Under the pieces are notes generated by a model. It ran no database searches, was not told the origin of the DNA, and was given only the letters and a program-made list of their open reading frames with translations. From the NCBI GenBank assembly GCA_944386375.1, contig CALXAW010000032.1:1-12843 (forward strand): a stretch of DNA of 12,843 nucleotides, in the 5' to 3' direction. Below are positions 1 to 6,827 of the stretch, piece after piece. Made by a program: the position numbers and the translations under genes. How positions within the stretch are numbered: position 1 is the first letter of the stretch; each line of letters opens with the position of its first letter. This stretch comes from an uncultured Clostridia bacterium (GTDB lineage Bacteria; Bacillota; Clostridia; TANB77; CAG-508).

Positions 1-8
1 TTGCACAC

Positions 9-27
9 AATTTTACTTCGTAAAATT
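9..27. repeat. short perfect inverted repeat downstream of the XRE gene
   Basis: Eight-base arms AATTTTAC (9-16) and GTAAAATT (20-27) enclose a 3-base loop. It lies 3' of the minus-strand regulator gene, but no T-run follows it on the minus strand inside the window, so it is not a convincing intrinsic terminator. CGCG repeats follow at about 30-48. The window edge may cut a larger structured element. Confidence 0.5.
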
Positions 28-78
28 GGCGCGCGAACAAATACGCGATGTGTAACTATGCTAAAATGTTAAAATATC

Positions 79-420
79 TTAATCACATCGCTTTTGTTCG
101 CTTTCTGCTATTACTTTTGCTACATTATAAATAAGTTTTTGCTTTTCTGGAGAACAAGCTTTCAAAAGTTCTGCAAATTCTTTATCAAGATAATTTTTTT
201 GATTACTTGCAGCACCATTTAGTATATATCCCTCAGAAACATCTAATATATCACAAATTTGATTTAATCTTTTTAGATTTATGTGAGAATTACCTCTTTC
301 TACTCTACTTAAAAATGCTACAGAAATATCAATTTGTTCTGCTAAATCTTCTTGAGTCATATTTTTAGCAAGTCTTGCTTCTTTTATTCTAGAACCAATA
401 ACATTATAATCTAAGCCCAT
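79..420 (-). CDS. XRE-family (HTH_3) transcriptional regulator
   Basis: A 113-aa cytosolic DNA-binding protein. Residues about 8-66 form a Cro/C1-type helix-turn-helix; the run MTQEDLAEQIDIS followed by FLSRVERG is the diagnostic turn and recognition-helix signature. The C-terminal part (about 75-113) is a charged helical tail, as in SinR/SlrR-like single-domain regulators, and may mediate oligomerisation. I chose the ATG at 418-420. The reverse-strand upstream sequence AGGAAGGTGAT is a good Shine-Dalgarno at suitable distance for that ATG, but too close to (or overlapping) the upstream GTG/ATG codons at 427-432, which would add four residues. It is a lone gene with no toxin, phage or partner gene beside it. 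A palindrome in its promoter suggests autoregulation (inference). Its targets cannot be told from the sequence. Confidence 0.88.
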   Translation of the reverse strand: MGLDYNVIGSRIKEARLAKNMTQEDLAEQIDISVAFLSRVERGNSHINLKRLNQICDILDVSEGYILNGAASNQKNYLDKEFAELLKACSPEKQKLIYNVAKVIAESEQKRCD

Positions 421-447
421 TACTATCATCACCTTCCTATCAAAAAA

Positions 448-476
448 AATATAGCATTTAACTTGGCAAGTTTACA
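448..476 (-). promoter_or_regulatory. extended -10 promoter of the XRE regulator gene
   Basis: On the minus strand TGC-TATATT (448-456) is an extended -10 element about 10 bases before the Shine-Dalgarno. The -35 position 17 bases further (471-476, TGTAAA) is poor, as is usual for extended -10 promoters. This is sequence-pattern support only. Confidence 0.5.
460..472. promoter_or_regulatory. palindromic putative operator AACTTG-G-CAAGTT
   Basis: A perfect 6+1+6 inverted repeat lies in the spacer of the XRE gene's own promoter, between the -10 and the -35 position. XRE-family dimers usually bind short palindromes of this size and often repress their own promoter. The placement is what is expected of an autoregulatory operator, but binding by this protein is inferred. 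Confidence 0.5.
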
Positions 477-525
477 GAAATTAATAAATCAAATTAAACT
501 ACAAAGTAATAAAATAATAATTATT

Positions 526-603
526 TTATACCATAGGGAAGTATGATTTTCCCATGGTATAAAAGTTGCTATGCTCTAATGTTGCAAATAAAATAAATCA
601 TTT
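526..603. repeat. dispersed hairpin repeat, copy 1
   Basis: Arms TTATACCAT (526-534) and ATGGTATAA (554-562) bracket a 19-base apical region that itself folds (GGGAA 536-540 with TTCCC 549-553). The flank AAAAGTTGCTATGCT and a later ATCATT resemble the flank of copy 2 at 1856-1937, in the same orientation. The two copies lie on either side of the M23 gene. No T-run follows on the plus strand, so it is not an ordinary terminator. See copy 2 for the comparison. Confidence 0.55.
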
Positions 604-804
604 ATGTAAAAAGAAAGTATCTTTATTATATAAAGTGGCTATAATAGAGAATTACAAACTAATTACAAATTTAAAGCAATATAAAAAACAGAGAAAAAAA
701 GAGGATATGTTAGGGAAAAAGAGGAAAATATGTAAAAATAACGAAAAAACTTAAGGAAAATTGCCCAAATTTTAATAAATTTCTCAAAATAAAGTATACA
801 TAAT
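604..804. other. non-coding spacer, no gene seen
   Basis: This A-rich stretch precedes the M23 promoter. The only open frame through it starts at a TTG near 566, inside the hairpin repeat. It has no Shine-Dalgarno and encodes a low-complexity lysine/asparagine-rich string, so I see no gene here. Confidence 0.6.
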
Positions 805-833
805 TTGAAAAAAGATAGAATATATAGTATAAT
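805..833 (+). promoter_or_regulatory. sigma-A promoter of the M23 peptidase gene
   Basis: TTGAAA (805-810), a 17-base spacer and a perfect TATAAT (828-833). Transcription should start near 840, giving a leader of about 40 bases that ends in the Shine-Dalgarno AAAGGAG (867-873). Confidence 0.8.
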
Positions 834-878
834 AGACTTTGGTCGCGAAAAAATAAGAACAATTTTAAAGGAGAGTGA

Positions 879-1847
879 ATATTTATTTTAATAAAGAAGT
901 TTAAATATTATACAAAAGAGACTTCAAAAATTCTTAGTGTAATTTTGTTAGGCTTTATATTAATAATCGCGATAGTATTAATAAAATATAAACCAACATA
1001 TGCTGTAAGCCTTTCTGGCGAAGCAGTAGGATATGTGGAAGACAAATCAGAATTTGAAGAAGCTGTTGATAAACAGGTAATGCAATATACAGGAAAAAAT
1101 GTTGATAGTGTTTCTTTAAATGTAGAACCAAGTTATGAATTTAAATTAGTTAATAGAACAGAAAATACCAATGAAGAAGAAATAATAATAGCATTACAAG
1201 AGGAAACAAAAATAACATATAAATATTATGAAGTAGCTTTAAATGATACTAAAAAAACTTATGTTGATACACAAGAAGATGCAGAAAATTTAGTAAGCCA
1301 AGTAAAAACAGAATTAGGAGACACAAAAGCTAAAATAGACATAAAAGAAATAAAAACAGAAAACTTAGAAGAAGTTAAAACACAAAATGTAGATATAGCA
1401 AAAGCAAACTTAATGCCAGAAGTAGAAGAAATTGTAGAAGAAAATAGTTTACCTCAAATAAATGGTATAAAGCTTGCAGTTACACCAGTATCAGGTAAAA
1501 TTACCTCAAGATATGGTGTAAGTAGTAGAATAAGATCTTCTAACCATACAGGTTTAGATATAGCTTGTTCAAGTGGTACACCTATAAAAGTTGTTTCAAG
1601 TGGTACAGTAACATTTGCAAGTTATAAAGGCTCATATGGAAACTTAGTAAAAGTAGAGCATGGAAATGGTGTAGAAACTTGGTATGCACACTGTAGCAAA
1701 ATTTATGCCAAAGTTGGTCAAAAAGTATCAGCAGGAGATGTTATTTCTGCAGTTGGCTCAACAGGTAACTCAACAGGACCACATTTACATTTAGAAATAA
1801 GGCTAAATGGTAACACAGTAAATCCACAAAAATATTTATATAATTAA
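879..1847 (+). CDS. membrane-anchored M23 peptidoglycan endopeptidase (apparent ATA start)
   Basis: 322 aa if begun at ATA 879. The N-terminus has a lysine-rich head and one membrane segment (about residues 17-36), so the rest lies outside the cell. Residues about 40-190 hold two similar units beginning near AVSLSGEAVGYVED and YEVALNDTKKTYVD, a linker seen in clostridial M23 proteins. The C-terminal LytM/M23 domain (about 198-322) keeps the zinc and catalytic set: H223 and D227 in HTGLD, H271 in WYAHCS, and H302/H304 in PHLHLE. It should therefore be an active peptide cross-link hydrolase of the wall. Start: a TGA at 876-878 bars upstream extension in this frame. The Shine-Dalgarno AAAGGAG (867-873) is 5 bases before ATA 879. 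The first canonical codon, TTG 945, has no Shine-Dalgarno and would cut into the membrane segment. ATT 885 is another possibility. One extra base after GTG 875 would also explain the arrangement. Monocistronic, with its own promoter and terminator. Confidence 0.85.
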   Translation: MFILIKKFKYYTKETSKILSVILLGFILIIAIVLIKYKPTYAVSLSGEAVGYVEDKSEFEEAVDKQVMQYTGKNVDSVSLNVEPSYEFKLVNRTENTNEEEIIIALQEETKITYKYYEVALNDTKKTYVDTQEDAENLVSQVKTELGDTKAKIDIKEIKTENLEEVKTQNVDIAKANLMPEVEEIVEENSLPQINGIKLAVTPVSGKITSRYGVSSRIRSSNHTGLDIACSSGTPIKVVSSGTVTFASYKGSYGNLVKVEHGNGVETWYAHCSKIYAKVGQKVSAGDVISAVGSTGNSTGPHLHLEIRLNGNTVNPQKYLYN

Positions 1848-1855
1848 AAAGATTA

Positions 1856-1937
1856 TTTCTACTAATAAGAAAGTCATACTTTCGGATTAGTAGAAAAGTC
1901 GCTACACTACGAAGTTAACACACAAAATCATTGTAGC
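1856..1937. repeat. dispersed hairpin repeat, copy 2
   Basis: Perfect 11-base arms TTTCTACTAAT (1856-1866) and ATTAGTAGAAA (1886-1896) enclose a 19-base apical region with a second stem (GAAAGT 1869-1874 with ACTTTC 1878-1883). Then comes AAAAGTCGCTACACT, and a second pair GCTACA (1901-1906)/TGTAGC (1932-1937). Against copy 1 the apical region is the same length and matches at 12 of 19 positions. The 3' flank is clearly alike (AAAAGTYGCTAYRCT), while the outer stems differ in sequence but still pair. It lies between the M23 stop and the terminator, so it is in the 3' UTR if transcribed. Confidence 0.6.
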
Positions 1938-1938
1938 A

Positions 1939-1970
1939 AAAACTTCCTATTTTCAGATAGGAAGTTTTTT
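1939..1970 (+). terminator. rho-independent terminator after the M23 gene
   Basis: AAAACTTCCTAT (1939-1950) pairs perfectly with ATAGGAAGTTTT (1957-1968) around a 6-base loop. The T-run at 1965-1970 completes a classic intrinsic terminator. Confidence 0.9.
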
Positions 1971-2014
1971 GTCGAATTTTGCGATGAAAAGATTGAAAAA
2001 AATGTAAAAAATAG

Positions 2015-2043
2015 TTGACAAAAAAAATAGTAGGTATTATACT
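2015..2043 (+). promoter_or_regulatory. strong sigma-A promoter upstream of the unknown gene
   Basis: A perfect -35 TTGACA (2015-2020), a 17-base spacer and TATACT (2038-2043). This is the closest to consensus of the promoters in the window. Transcription should start near 2050, leaving a leader of about 160 bases before the coding region. Confidence 0.8.
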
Positions 2044-2049
2044 GTTTTT

Positions 2050-2206
2050 AAATTATATAATTTATTCATTTAACAAAAGAGTTATAACTCGTCTCTACTT
2101 TTTAGTAGTTATTTGATTTTTAAATCTTATTAAATTCCAATTTTAAAATTTAATAGCAAGGTGTTAGCACCTATTATTTGTACAATGTACTAAAAAACTA
2201 GAAAGG
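2050..2206 (+). promoter_or_regulatory. long hairpin-rich 5' leader, unidentified
   Basis: Between the promoter and the Shine-Dalgarno lie several self-complementary units: GAGTTATAACTC (2079-2090); CTACT-TTTT-AGTAG (2095-2108), which can be enclosed by ATAACT (2084-2089)/AGTTAT (2107-2112); GATTT/AAATC (2115-2126); ATTAAATT (2129-2136)/AATTTAAT (2147-2154); AGGTG-TTAG-CACCT (2159-2172); and GTAC-AAT-GTAC (2180-2190). The length and stem density are riboswitch- or attenuator-like, but it matches no class I recognise. Much of the pairing is A/U-rich and some may be chance. Confidence 0.4.
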
Positions 2207-2213
2207 ATGATGT

Positions 2214-2822
2214 ATAATTAAAATTTCAAGCGAAAATTCTGATAAATTAAAAGATATTTTATTAGATAACAAAAATAAACAAATGATAATAGATTTAGTT
2301 ACTAAAGTATTAGAGCTAAATGTTAATGATGTACAATTTGATAGTATAAAAAAATTTACAAATATAAGTGAATATAAATTTTCCATGGTAAAAGCAAAAT
2401 GTGACTTAGGTCTAGAAGAAAAAATTGATATATATTTTAAATTTGTAAAAAAAGACAAAATAAAAGAAACAATATTTTGTTATTGGTGTTTACTATATGA
2501 AGAAGCATTAAAGCAAAATAAACAAGAACATGCTATGGCAAGTATTATAAATAAAGTAATTATTTCAGAAATAGGAATAGAAAGATATAAAAACAGTGTG
2601 TTTTTAGAAATTAAAGATAATAATGAACATATTTTAGAGCATGGAACAGAAATACATTTTATGGATTTTATAAAATATATACAAAAAAATAAATCTAGTG
2701 AAAATCAATTAGGGCAATGGTTAAAATATATAGAACCAAATAATGACGACATATTTATGATAGGAATTGTCTTAAATGAAGATATTGGTAGAAGCAATAT
2801 ACGTATTGTAGAGCAAATTTAA
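2214..2822 (+). CDS. hypothetical protein, 202 aa (apparent ATA start)
   Basis: I do not recognise this family. It is a soluble, lysine/isoleucine-rich protein with no signal peptide, no membrane segment and no obvious catalytic motif. A tryptophan/cysteine-rich patch, CYWCLLYEEAL, falls near residues 88-98, and alternating predicted strands and helices suggest a compact alpha/beta domain. The first ATG (2283) lacks a Shine-Dalgarno. The frame is open upstream to a TGA at 2208-2210, and ATA 2214 stands 6 bases after AAAGGA (2202-2207), giving an N-terminus MIKISSENSDKL. ATT 2217 is an alternative. ATG codons at 2207 and 2210 are out of frame, overlap or abut the SD, and end after three or four codons at TAA 2219. 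The gene has a strong promoter and a structured leader, so it is probably real and well transcribed. It converges on the PBP gene and shares the spacer terminator. Confidence 0.65.
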   Translation: MIKISSENSDKLKDILLDNKNKQMIIDLVTKVLELNVNDVQFDSIKKFTNISEYKFSMVKAKCDLGLEEKIDIYFKFVKKDKIKETIFCYWCLLYEEALKQNKQEHAMASIINKVIISEIGIERYKNSVFLEIKDNNEHILEHGTEIHFMDFIKYIQKNKSSENQLGQWLKYIEPNNDDIFMIGIVLNEDIGRSNIRIVEQI

Positions 2823-2853
2823 AAAATTAAGGTTGGATAAATTCCAACCTTAA
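2821..2853 (-). terminator. intrinsic terminator of the PBP gene, possibly bidirectional
   Basis: TTAAGGTTGGA (2827-2837) pairs perfectly with TCCAACCTTAA (2843-2853) around a 5-base loop. Read on the minus strand, the stem is followed by a run of six T (2826-2821), a good terminator for the PBP gene. On the plus strand the tail is only weakly T-rich, so it may end the convergent gene less well. Confidence 0.85.
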
Positions 2854-2861
2854 TAATAAAA

Positions 2862-5129
2862 TTAGTGTGCATCTGTTATATTTTCTTTTAAAGTAACCTT
2901 TATAACAGTACCTTCTTCTACAGTAGAATCTTTTGTATAATCTTGGCTTATAACATAACCAGTACCTTCAATACTTATATTTAAGTTCTTAGATTTTAAA
3001 GAATTTGTAGCCTGTTCTGCTGTCATACCTTTTAAATCTGGAACAGTAACAGAAGTTCTAGTATCATTTTCTTGAGAATATAATACTACTGTAGCACCAT
3101 TTAACAATTGAGTACCTGCTACAGGAACTTGGCTTTTTACTAATAAAGTATTAGCATCACCAGTTACAGAAATTTTAGGTTCAAAACCTGCGGCCTCTAA
3201 TATTTTTTTAGCTTCTGTAACAGTTTTATTTGTTACATCTGGTAAAGTTACAGTACCACTATTTTCTTCAGAATCTGTAACAGAAGAAGATATACCTAAA
3301 TAAGGTAATATTTCAGAAAGCATTTGAGAAACAACAGGTCCTGCAACTTGACCACCTTGGTGACTTTCGCCTTGAGGGTCATATAATGTAAGTAAAAGAA
3401 CCACTTTTGTTTCTTCAACAGGAGAAATAGCCACATATGAGGCAACATAACCTTCATGCTCATTACCAGATAAAGGTTCAGATGTTCCTGTTTTACCTCC
3501 AATAGAATAACCAGAAACAGCGGCTTGTCTTCCTGTACCTTCTGTAACAACAGATTCCATCATAGATTTTACCTGTTCAGAAGTTTCTTTAGAAATAACC
3601 TGTCTAACTTTTACAGGGTCTATTGTTGTAACTGCACCAGTTTCAGTATTTTTTACTTCTTTTACAATTCTAGGCTGCATTAAAACACCATCATTTGCAA
3701 CAGCAGAAATTGCTGTAACCATTTGCAAAGGTGTAATAGTAAAACGTTGTCCAAAAGACATAGTAGCAAGTTCTACAGCGCCAACTTTATCTAAATCCCA
3801 AAAAGAACTATTTGTTTCACCAGATAAAGCAATTCCGGTTTTATCAAATAAGCCAAAAGCTTTATAATATTTATATAAAGTTGCTGCTCCAATTCGTGCA
3901 CCCAATTGCATAAAAGCAGGGTTACAAGAATTGCATAATGCTTGTCTTAAAGTTTGGTAACCATGAGGATTAGCTCTCCAACATCTTATTTTTGTTCCAT
4001 CACTAAACTCTTGAGCACCAGTACATATAAAATCATTTGCAACATCTGTACCAGTAATATTTTCTTCTATTGCTACAGAAGAAGTAATAACTTTAAAAGT
4101 AGAGCCAGGTTCATATGTTTCAGAAATAGATTTACTATTCCACATTTCCTGTAGTGCTGACTTTTGGTCATCTGGGCTCAATTGTTCCCAAGTTTGCTGT
4201 AAGGTAGCATTTGGGGTAAATGGCGAATTTAAGTCATAATCTGGGTATGAAGCCATTGCTAAAATATCACCATTTGATGGATCCATTAATATAACATTTC
4301 CACCACGAGAACAAGAATTATCTTCAACTGCTTGTTTTAAATATTTTTCTAATATTGTTTGAATATTTAAATCTATTGTAAGAGTAAGGTCACTACCGTT
4401 TTCGGGAGCTATATATGTTTCTTCTGTATTAGGTATTTCGCCTTGATTTGCATCTTGAGATGCTACAATCTTCCCAGATGTACCTGTTAAAGTAGAATCC
4501 CAACTGTATTCTATACCACTTAAACCTTGGTTATCACTACCACAAAATCCAATTAATTGTGAAGCAACAGTGCTATAAGGGTAATATCTTTTGCTATCTT
4601 CATCTATATTAATACCAACAGAAATTTTATTTTCTTCCATCCACTTTTTTAGCTCATCTATTTTATCTTGCTCCACTTTTTTTGCAATTGTTTCAACACT
4701 AGAAGAGCTATTCAATTTAGATAAAACTTCATTATAGTCTAAAGTAAATATATCAGAAAAAGCTTTAGCAAGTTTTTCTTTTAAAGCTATTGTCGCTTCT
4801 TCAGAGTCTGCTTCAATTTTTTTAGGGTTTACTGTTACTGTGTCTACTTGTGCGCTAGTAGCTAATACCTTACCTGTTGAGTCATAAATATTTCCTCTTT
4901 TTGGGCTTATTATTTGGTTAATAGTTTGTTGAGAATATGCAAGTTCTTTTAAATGATTACCATCTACAAATTGCAACCAAGCAATCCTAGCCAAAATAGC
5001 CAATAAGATTAATATTGTAACAACAAGAGCTATTTTTAATTTTGTAGAAGATACTTTATTTTGCATTGCAGATAATTTAATAACTTTACTAGATTTATTA
5101 TTAAAATCTTTATCATTTTTACTTTTCAT
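2862..5129 (-). CDS. class B penicillin-binding protein with two PASTA domains (SpoVD/FtsI-type)
   Basis: A 755-aa septal or spore-cortex peptidoglycan transpeptidase. It has a short basic cytoplasmic tail, one membrane segment (about 32-53) and a PBP dimerisation domain opening with ISPKRGNIYDSTG. The transpeptidase domain carries all three active-site motifs: S343-T-F-K346, S401-C-N403 and K546-T-G548. Two PASTA domains follow (about 625-687 and 693-748). The length and layout fit SpoVD or Pbp2B-type FtsI; the sequence alone does not decide between cortex and division roles. No division or murein-cluster gene is adjacent, so it stands outside the usual dcw setting. The ATG at 5127-5129 is preceded by GGTGA four bases upstream. 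It is divergent from yifB with its own likely promoter, and ends in a strong terminator. Nothing in the catalytic set is missing. Confidence 0.92.
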   Translation of the reverse strand: MKSKNDKDFNNKSSKVIKLSAMQNKVSSTKLKIALVVTILILLAILARIAWLQFVDGNHLKELAYSQQTINQIISPKRGNIYDSTGKVLATSAQVDTVTVNPKKIEADSEEATIALKEKLAKAFSDIFTLDYNEVLSKLNSSSSVETIAKKVEQDKIDELKKWMEENKISVGINIDEDSKRYYPYSTVASQLIGFCGSDNQGLSGIEYSWDSTLTGTSGKIVASQDANQGEIPNTEETYIAPENGSDLTLTIDLNIQTILEKYLKQAVEDNSCSRGGNVILMDPSNGDILAMASYPDYDLNSPFTPNATLQQTWEQLSPDDQKSALQEMWNSKSISETYEPGSTFKVITSSVAIEENITGTDVANDFICTGAQEFSDGTKIRCWRANPHGYQTLRQALCNSCNPAFMQLGARIGAATLYKYYKAFGLFDKTGIALSGETNSSFWDLDKVGAVELATMSFGQRFTITPLQMVTAISAVANDGVLMQPRIVKEVKNTETGAVTTIDPVKVRQVISKETSEQVKSMMESVVTEGTGRQAAVSGYSIGGKTGTSEPLSGNEHEGYVASYVAISPVEETKVVLLLTLYDPQGESHQGGQVAGPVVSQMLSEILPYLGISSSVTDSEENSGTVTLPDVTNKTVTEAKKILEAAGFEPKISVTGDANTLLVKSQVPVAGTQLLNGATVVLYSQENDTRTSVTVPDLKGMTAEQATNSLKSKNLNISIEGTGYVISQDYTKDSTVEEGTVIKVTLKENITDAH

Positions 5130-5153
5130 ATATTCACCATTCTTTAGTTAAAA

Positions 5154-5221
5154 ATTCACAATTATATTCTATAGTAACTAATAAAAAAAATCAAGAAAGA
5201 TATAGAAAATTAATTGTGAAT
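5154..5221. promoter_or_regulatory. widely spaced inverted repeat in the PBP/yifB divergent spacer
   Basis: ATTCACAATTA (5154-5164) and its exact reverse complement TAATTGTGAAT (5211-5221) are 46 bases apart. They straddle the predicted PBP promoter: one half at its start site, the other upstream of its -35. Two facing copies of one protein-binding site would explain this, but chance in AT-rich DNA is possible. Confidence 0.35.
5166..5194 (-). promoter_or_regulatory. probable sigma-A promoter of the PBP gene
   Basis: On the minus strand TTGATT (5189-5194), a 17-base spacer and TAGAAT (5166-5171) precede the start codon by about 37 bases. I see no equally good promoter for yifB on the plus strand of this spacer. 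Confidence 0.5.
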
Positions 5222-5287
5222 AAATTGTAAAAAATTTGAGTTATAGGTAACCTGTAAAACCTAAATAAAACACATAAGGAGATATAA

Positions 5288-6827
5288 ATGTTATCAGTAG
5301 TAAAATCAATGGCATTAAATGGTCTAGATGGGTATCTAATAGAAGTTCAAACAGATGTAAGTAGTGGACTGCCAAGCTTTGATATTGTGGGATTGCCAGA
5401 TATTAGTGTTAAAGAAGCGAAAGAAAGAATAAGAGTAGCAATAAAAAACTCTAAAATAGAGCTTCCAAGCAGAAAATATGTAATAAATTTAGCACCAGCA
5501 CATACTAAAAAAGGAGGCACAAATTTAGATTTGCCAATGGCAGTAGGAATATTAATAGCAAATAATAGCATAGAAATAAAATCTAATTTAGAAAAAACTA
5601 TTTTTATAGGAGAACTATCATTAGATGGAAAAGTAAATAGAGTAAATGGAATACTACCAATGTGTATTGATGCACTAAAACTTGGAATAGAAAAAGTTAT
5701 ATTACCAAAAGAAAATGCAAATGAAGCTTCTATTGTAGAAGGATTAGAAATAATACCAGTAAGTACACTGAGTGAATTAATAAAAATTTTGCAAAATGAA
5801 CAACAACCAGAAAAAATACAAATAGATATAACAAATATTTTAAATAAAAACAAAATATATAATATAGACTTTTCAGAAGTAAAAGGACAAGAATATGTAA
5901 AAAGAGCATTAGAAATTGCAGCAGCAGGCGGCCATAATTGTTTATTAATAGGTAGTCCAGGCTCTCGGTAAAACTATGATGGCAAAAAGACTGCCAACTA
6001 TATTGCCAGATTTAACATTTGAAGAAGCATTAGAAATAACAAAAATTCATAGTATTGCAGGAGAATTATTAAACAATAAACCAATAATAGCAACAAGACC
6101 ATTTAGAGCACCACACCATACAGCTTCAGGACCTGCAATTATAGGTGGTGGCAGAATCCCTAAACCAGGTGAGATTAGTTTAGCACATTTTGGTGTATTA
6201 TTTTTAGACGAATTACCAGAGTTTAATAAAAACACTTTAGAAGTACTAAGAGGACCATTAGAAGACAAGTTAGTAACTATAAGTAGAGTAAATGGAACAC
6301 TTACATATCCTGCAAATTTTATGTTTGTAGCAAGTATGAATCCATGTTTATGTGGATATTATGGAAGTGGAGTAAAAGAGTGTACATGTACAGAAACAGC
6401 AAGAAAAAACTATATAGGAAGAATAAGTGGACCATTATTAGATAGAATAGATATTCATATAGAAGTAAAACCAGTAAAATACGAAAAGCTTAAAAATGAT
6501 AATTTAGCAGAAAGTTCAGCACAAATAAAAGAAAGAGTAAATAAAGCAAGAAAAATACAATTAAAAAGATATGAAAATATGGGTATATTTTCTAATTCTG
6601 AGCTTACTCCTAAATTAATAGAAAAATATTGTAAATTAGGTAATCAAGAAAAGAAAATATTAGACAATGCATTCGAAAAATTAGGGTTAAGTGCTAGAGC
6701 ATATGCTAGAATTTTAAAAGTTGCCAGAACAATTGCAGATTTAGATAGCGAAGAAAATATAAAATGCAAACATCTAGCAGAAGCAATACAATATAGAAGC
6801 TTAGATAGAAAGTTTGGTGATATGTAA
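5288..6827 (+). pseudogene. yifB: YifB/ComM-type AAA+ ATPase (Mg-chelatase-like), frameshifted in Walker A
   Basis: Two adjacent open frames (5288-5971 and 5976-6827) are the halves of one protein. Part 1 has the ChlI-like N-terminal domain (about 1-170) and the start of the AAA+ domain, ending GGHNCLLIGSPGSR-stop. Part 2 resumes with TMMAKRLPTILPDL, Walker B VLFLDELPEF, the cysteine-rich insert of this family (CLCGYYG then CTCTE), LLDRIDIH and the C-terminal helix LSARAYARILKVARTIADLD. One extra base, best placed at C5966 (GGC TCT C GGT AAA ACT), turns Gly-Ser-Gly-Lys-Thr into Ser-Arg-stop. Without it the protein is 512 aa, normal for the family. ComM is a hexameric branch-migration helicase in natural transformation; the role of YifB in other bacteria is less clear. 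ATG 5288 follows AAGGAG. If the insertion is real the P-loop is lost and the gene is dead; a sequencing error is equally possible. It begins the group yifB-dprA-yraN. Confidence 0.9.

Noticed and set aside
1..60. A third copy of the hairpin repeat at the window start
   Set aside because: It shares only ACTTCGTA and GCG with the reverse strand of copy 2, which is too little to claim homology.
566..754. A 62-codon open frame starting at TTG
   Set aside because: No Shine-Dalgarno; it begins within the hairpin repeat and codes a low-complexity Lys/Asn-rich string. Treated as chance.
945..947. TTG 945 as the M23 start
   Set aside because: No SD precedes it and it removes the basic residues before the membrane anchor. 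The strong SD lies 70 bases upstream.
2159..2207. Leader tail TAAAAAACTAG before the SD, recalling the preQ1-I riboswitch tail
   Set aside because: The upstream hairpin has a 4-base loop rather than the required long loop, a second hairpin intervenes, and the downstream gene has no queuosine-related feature.
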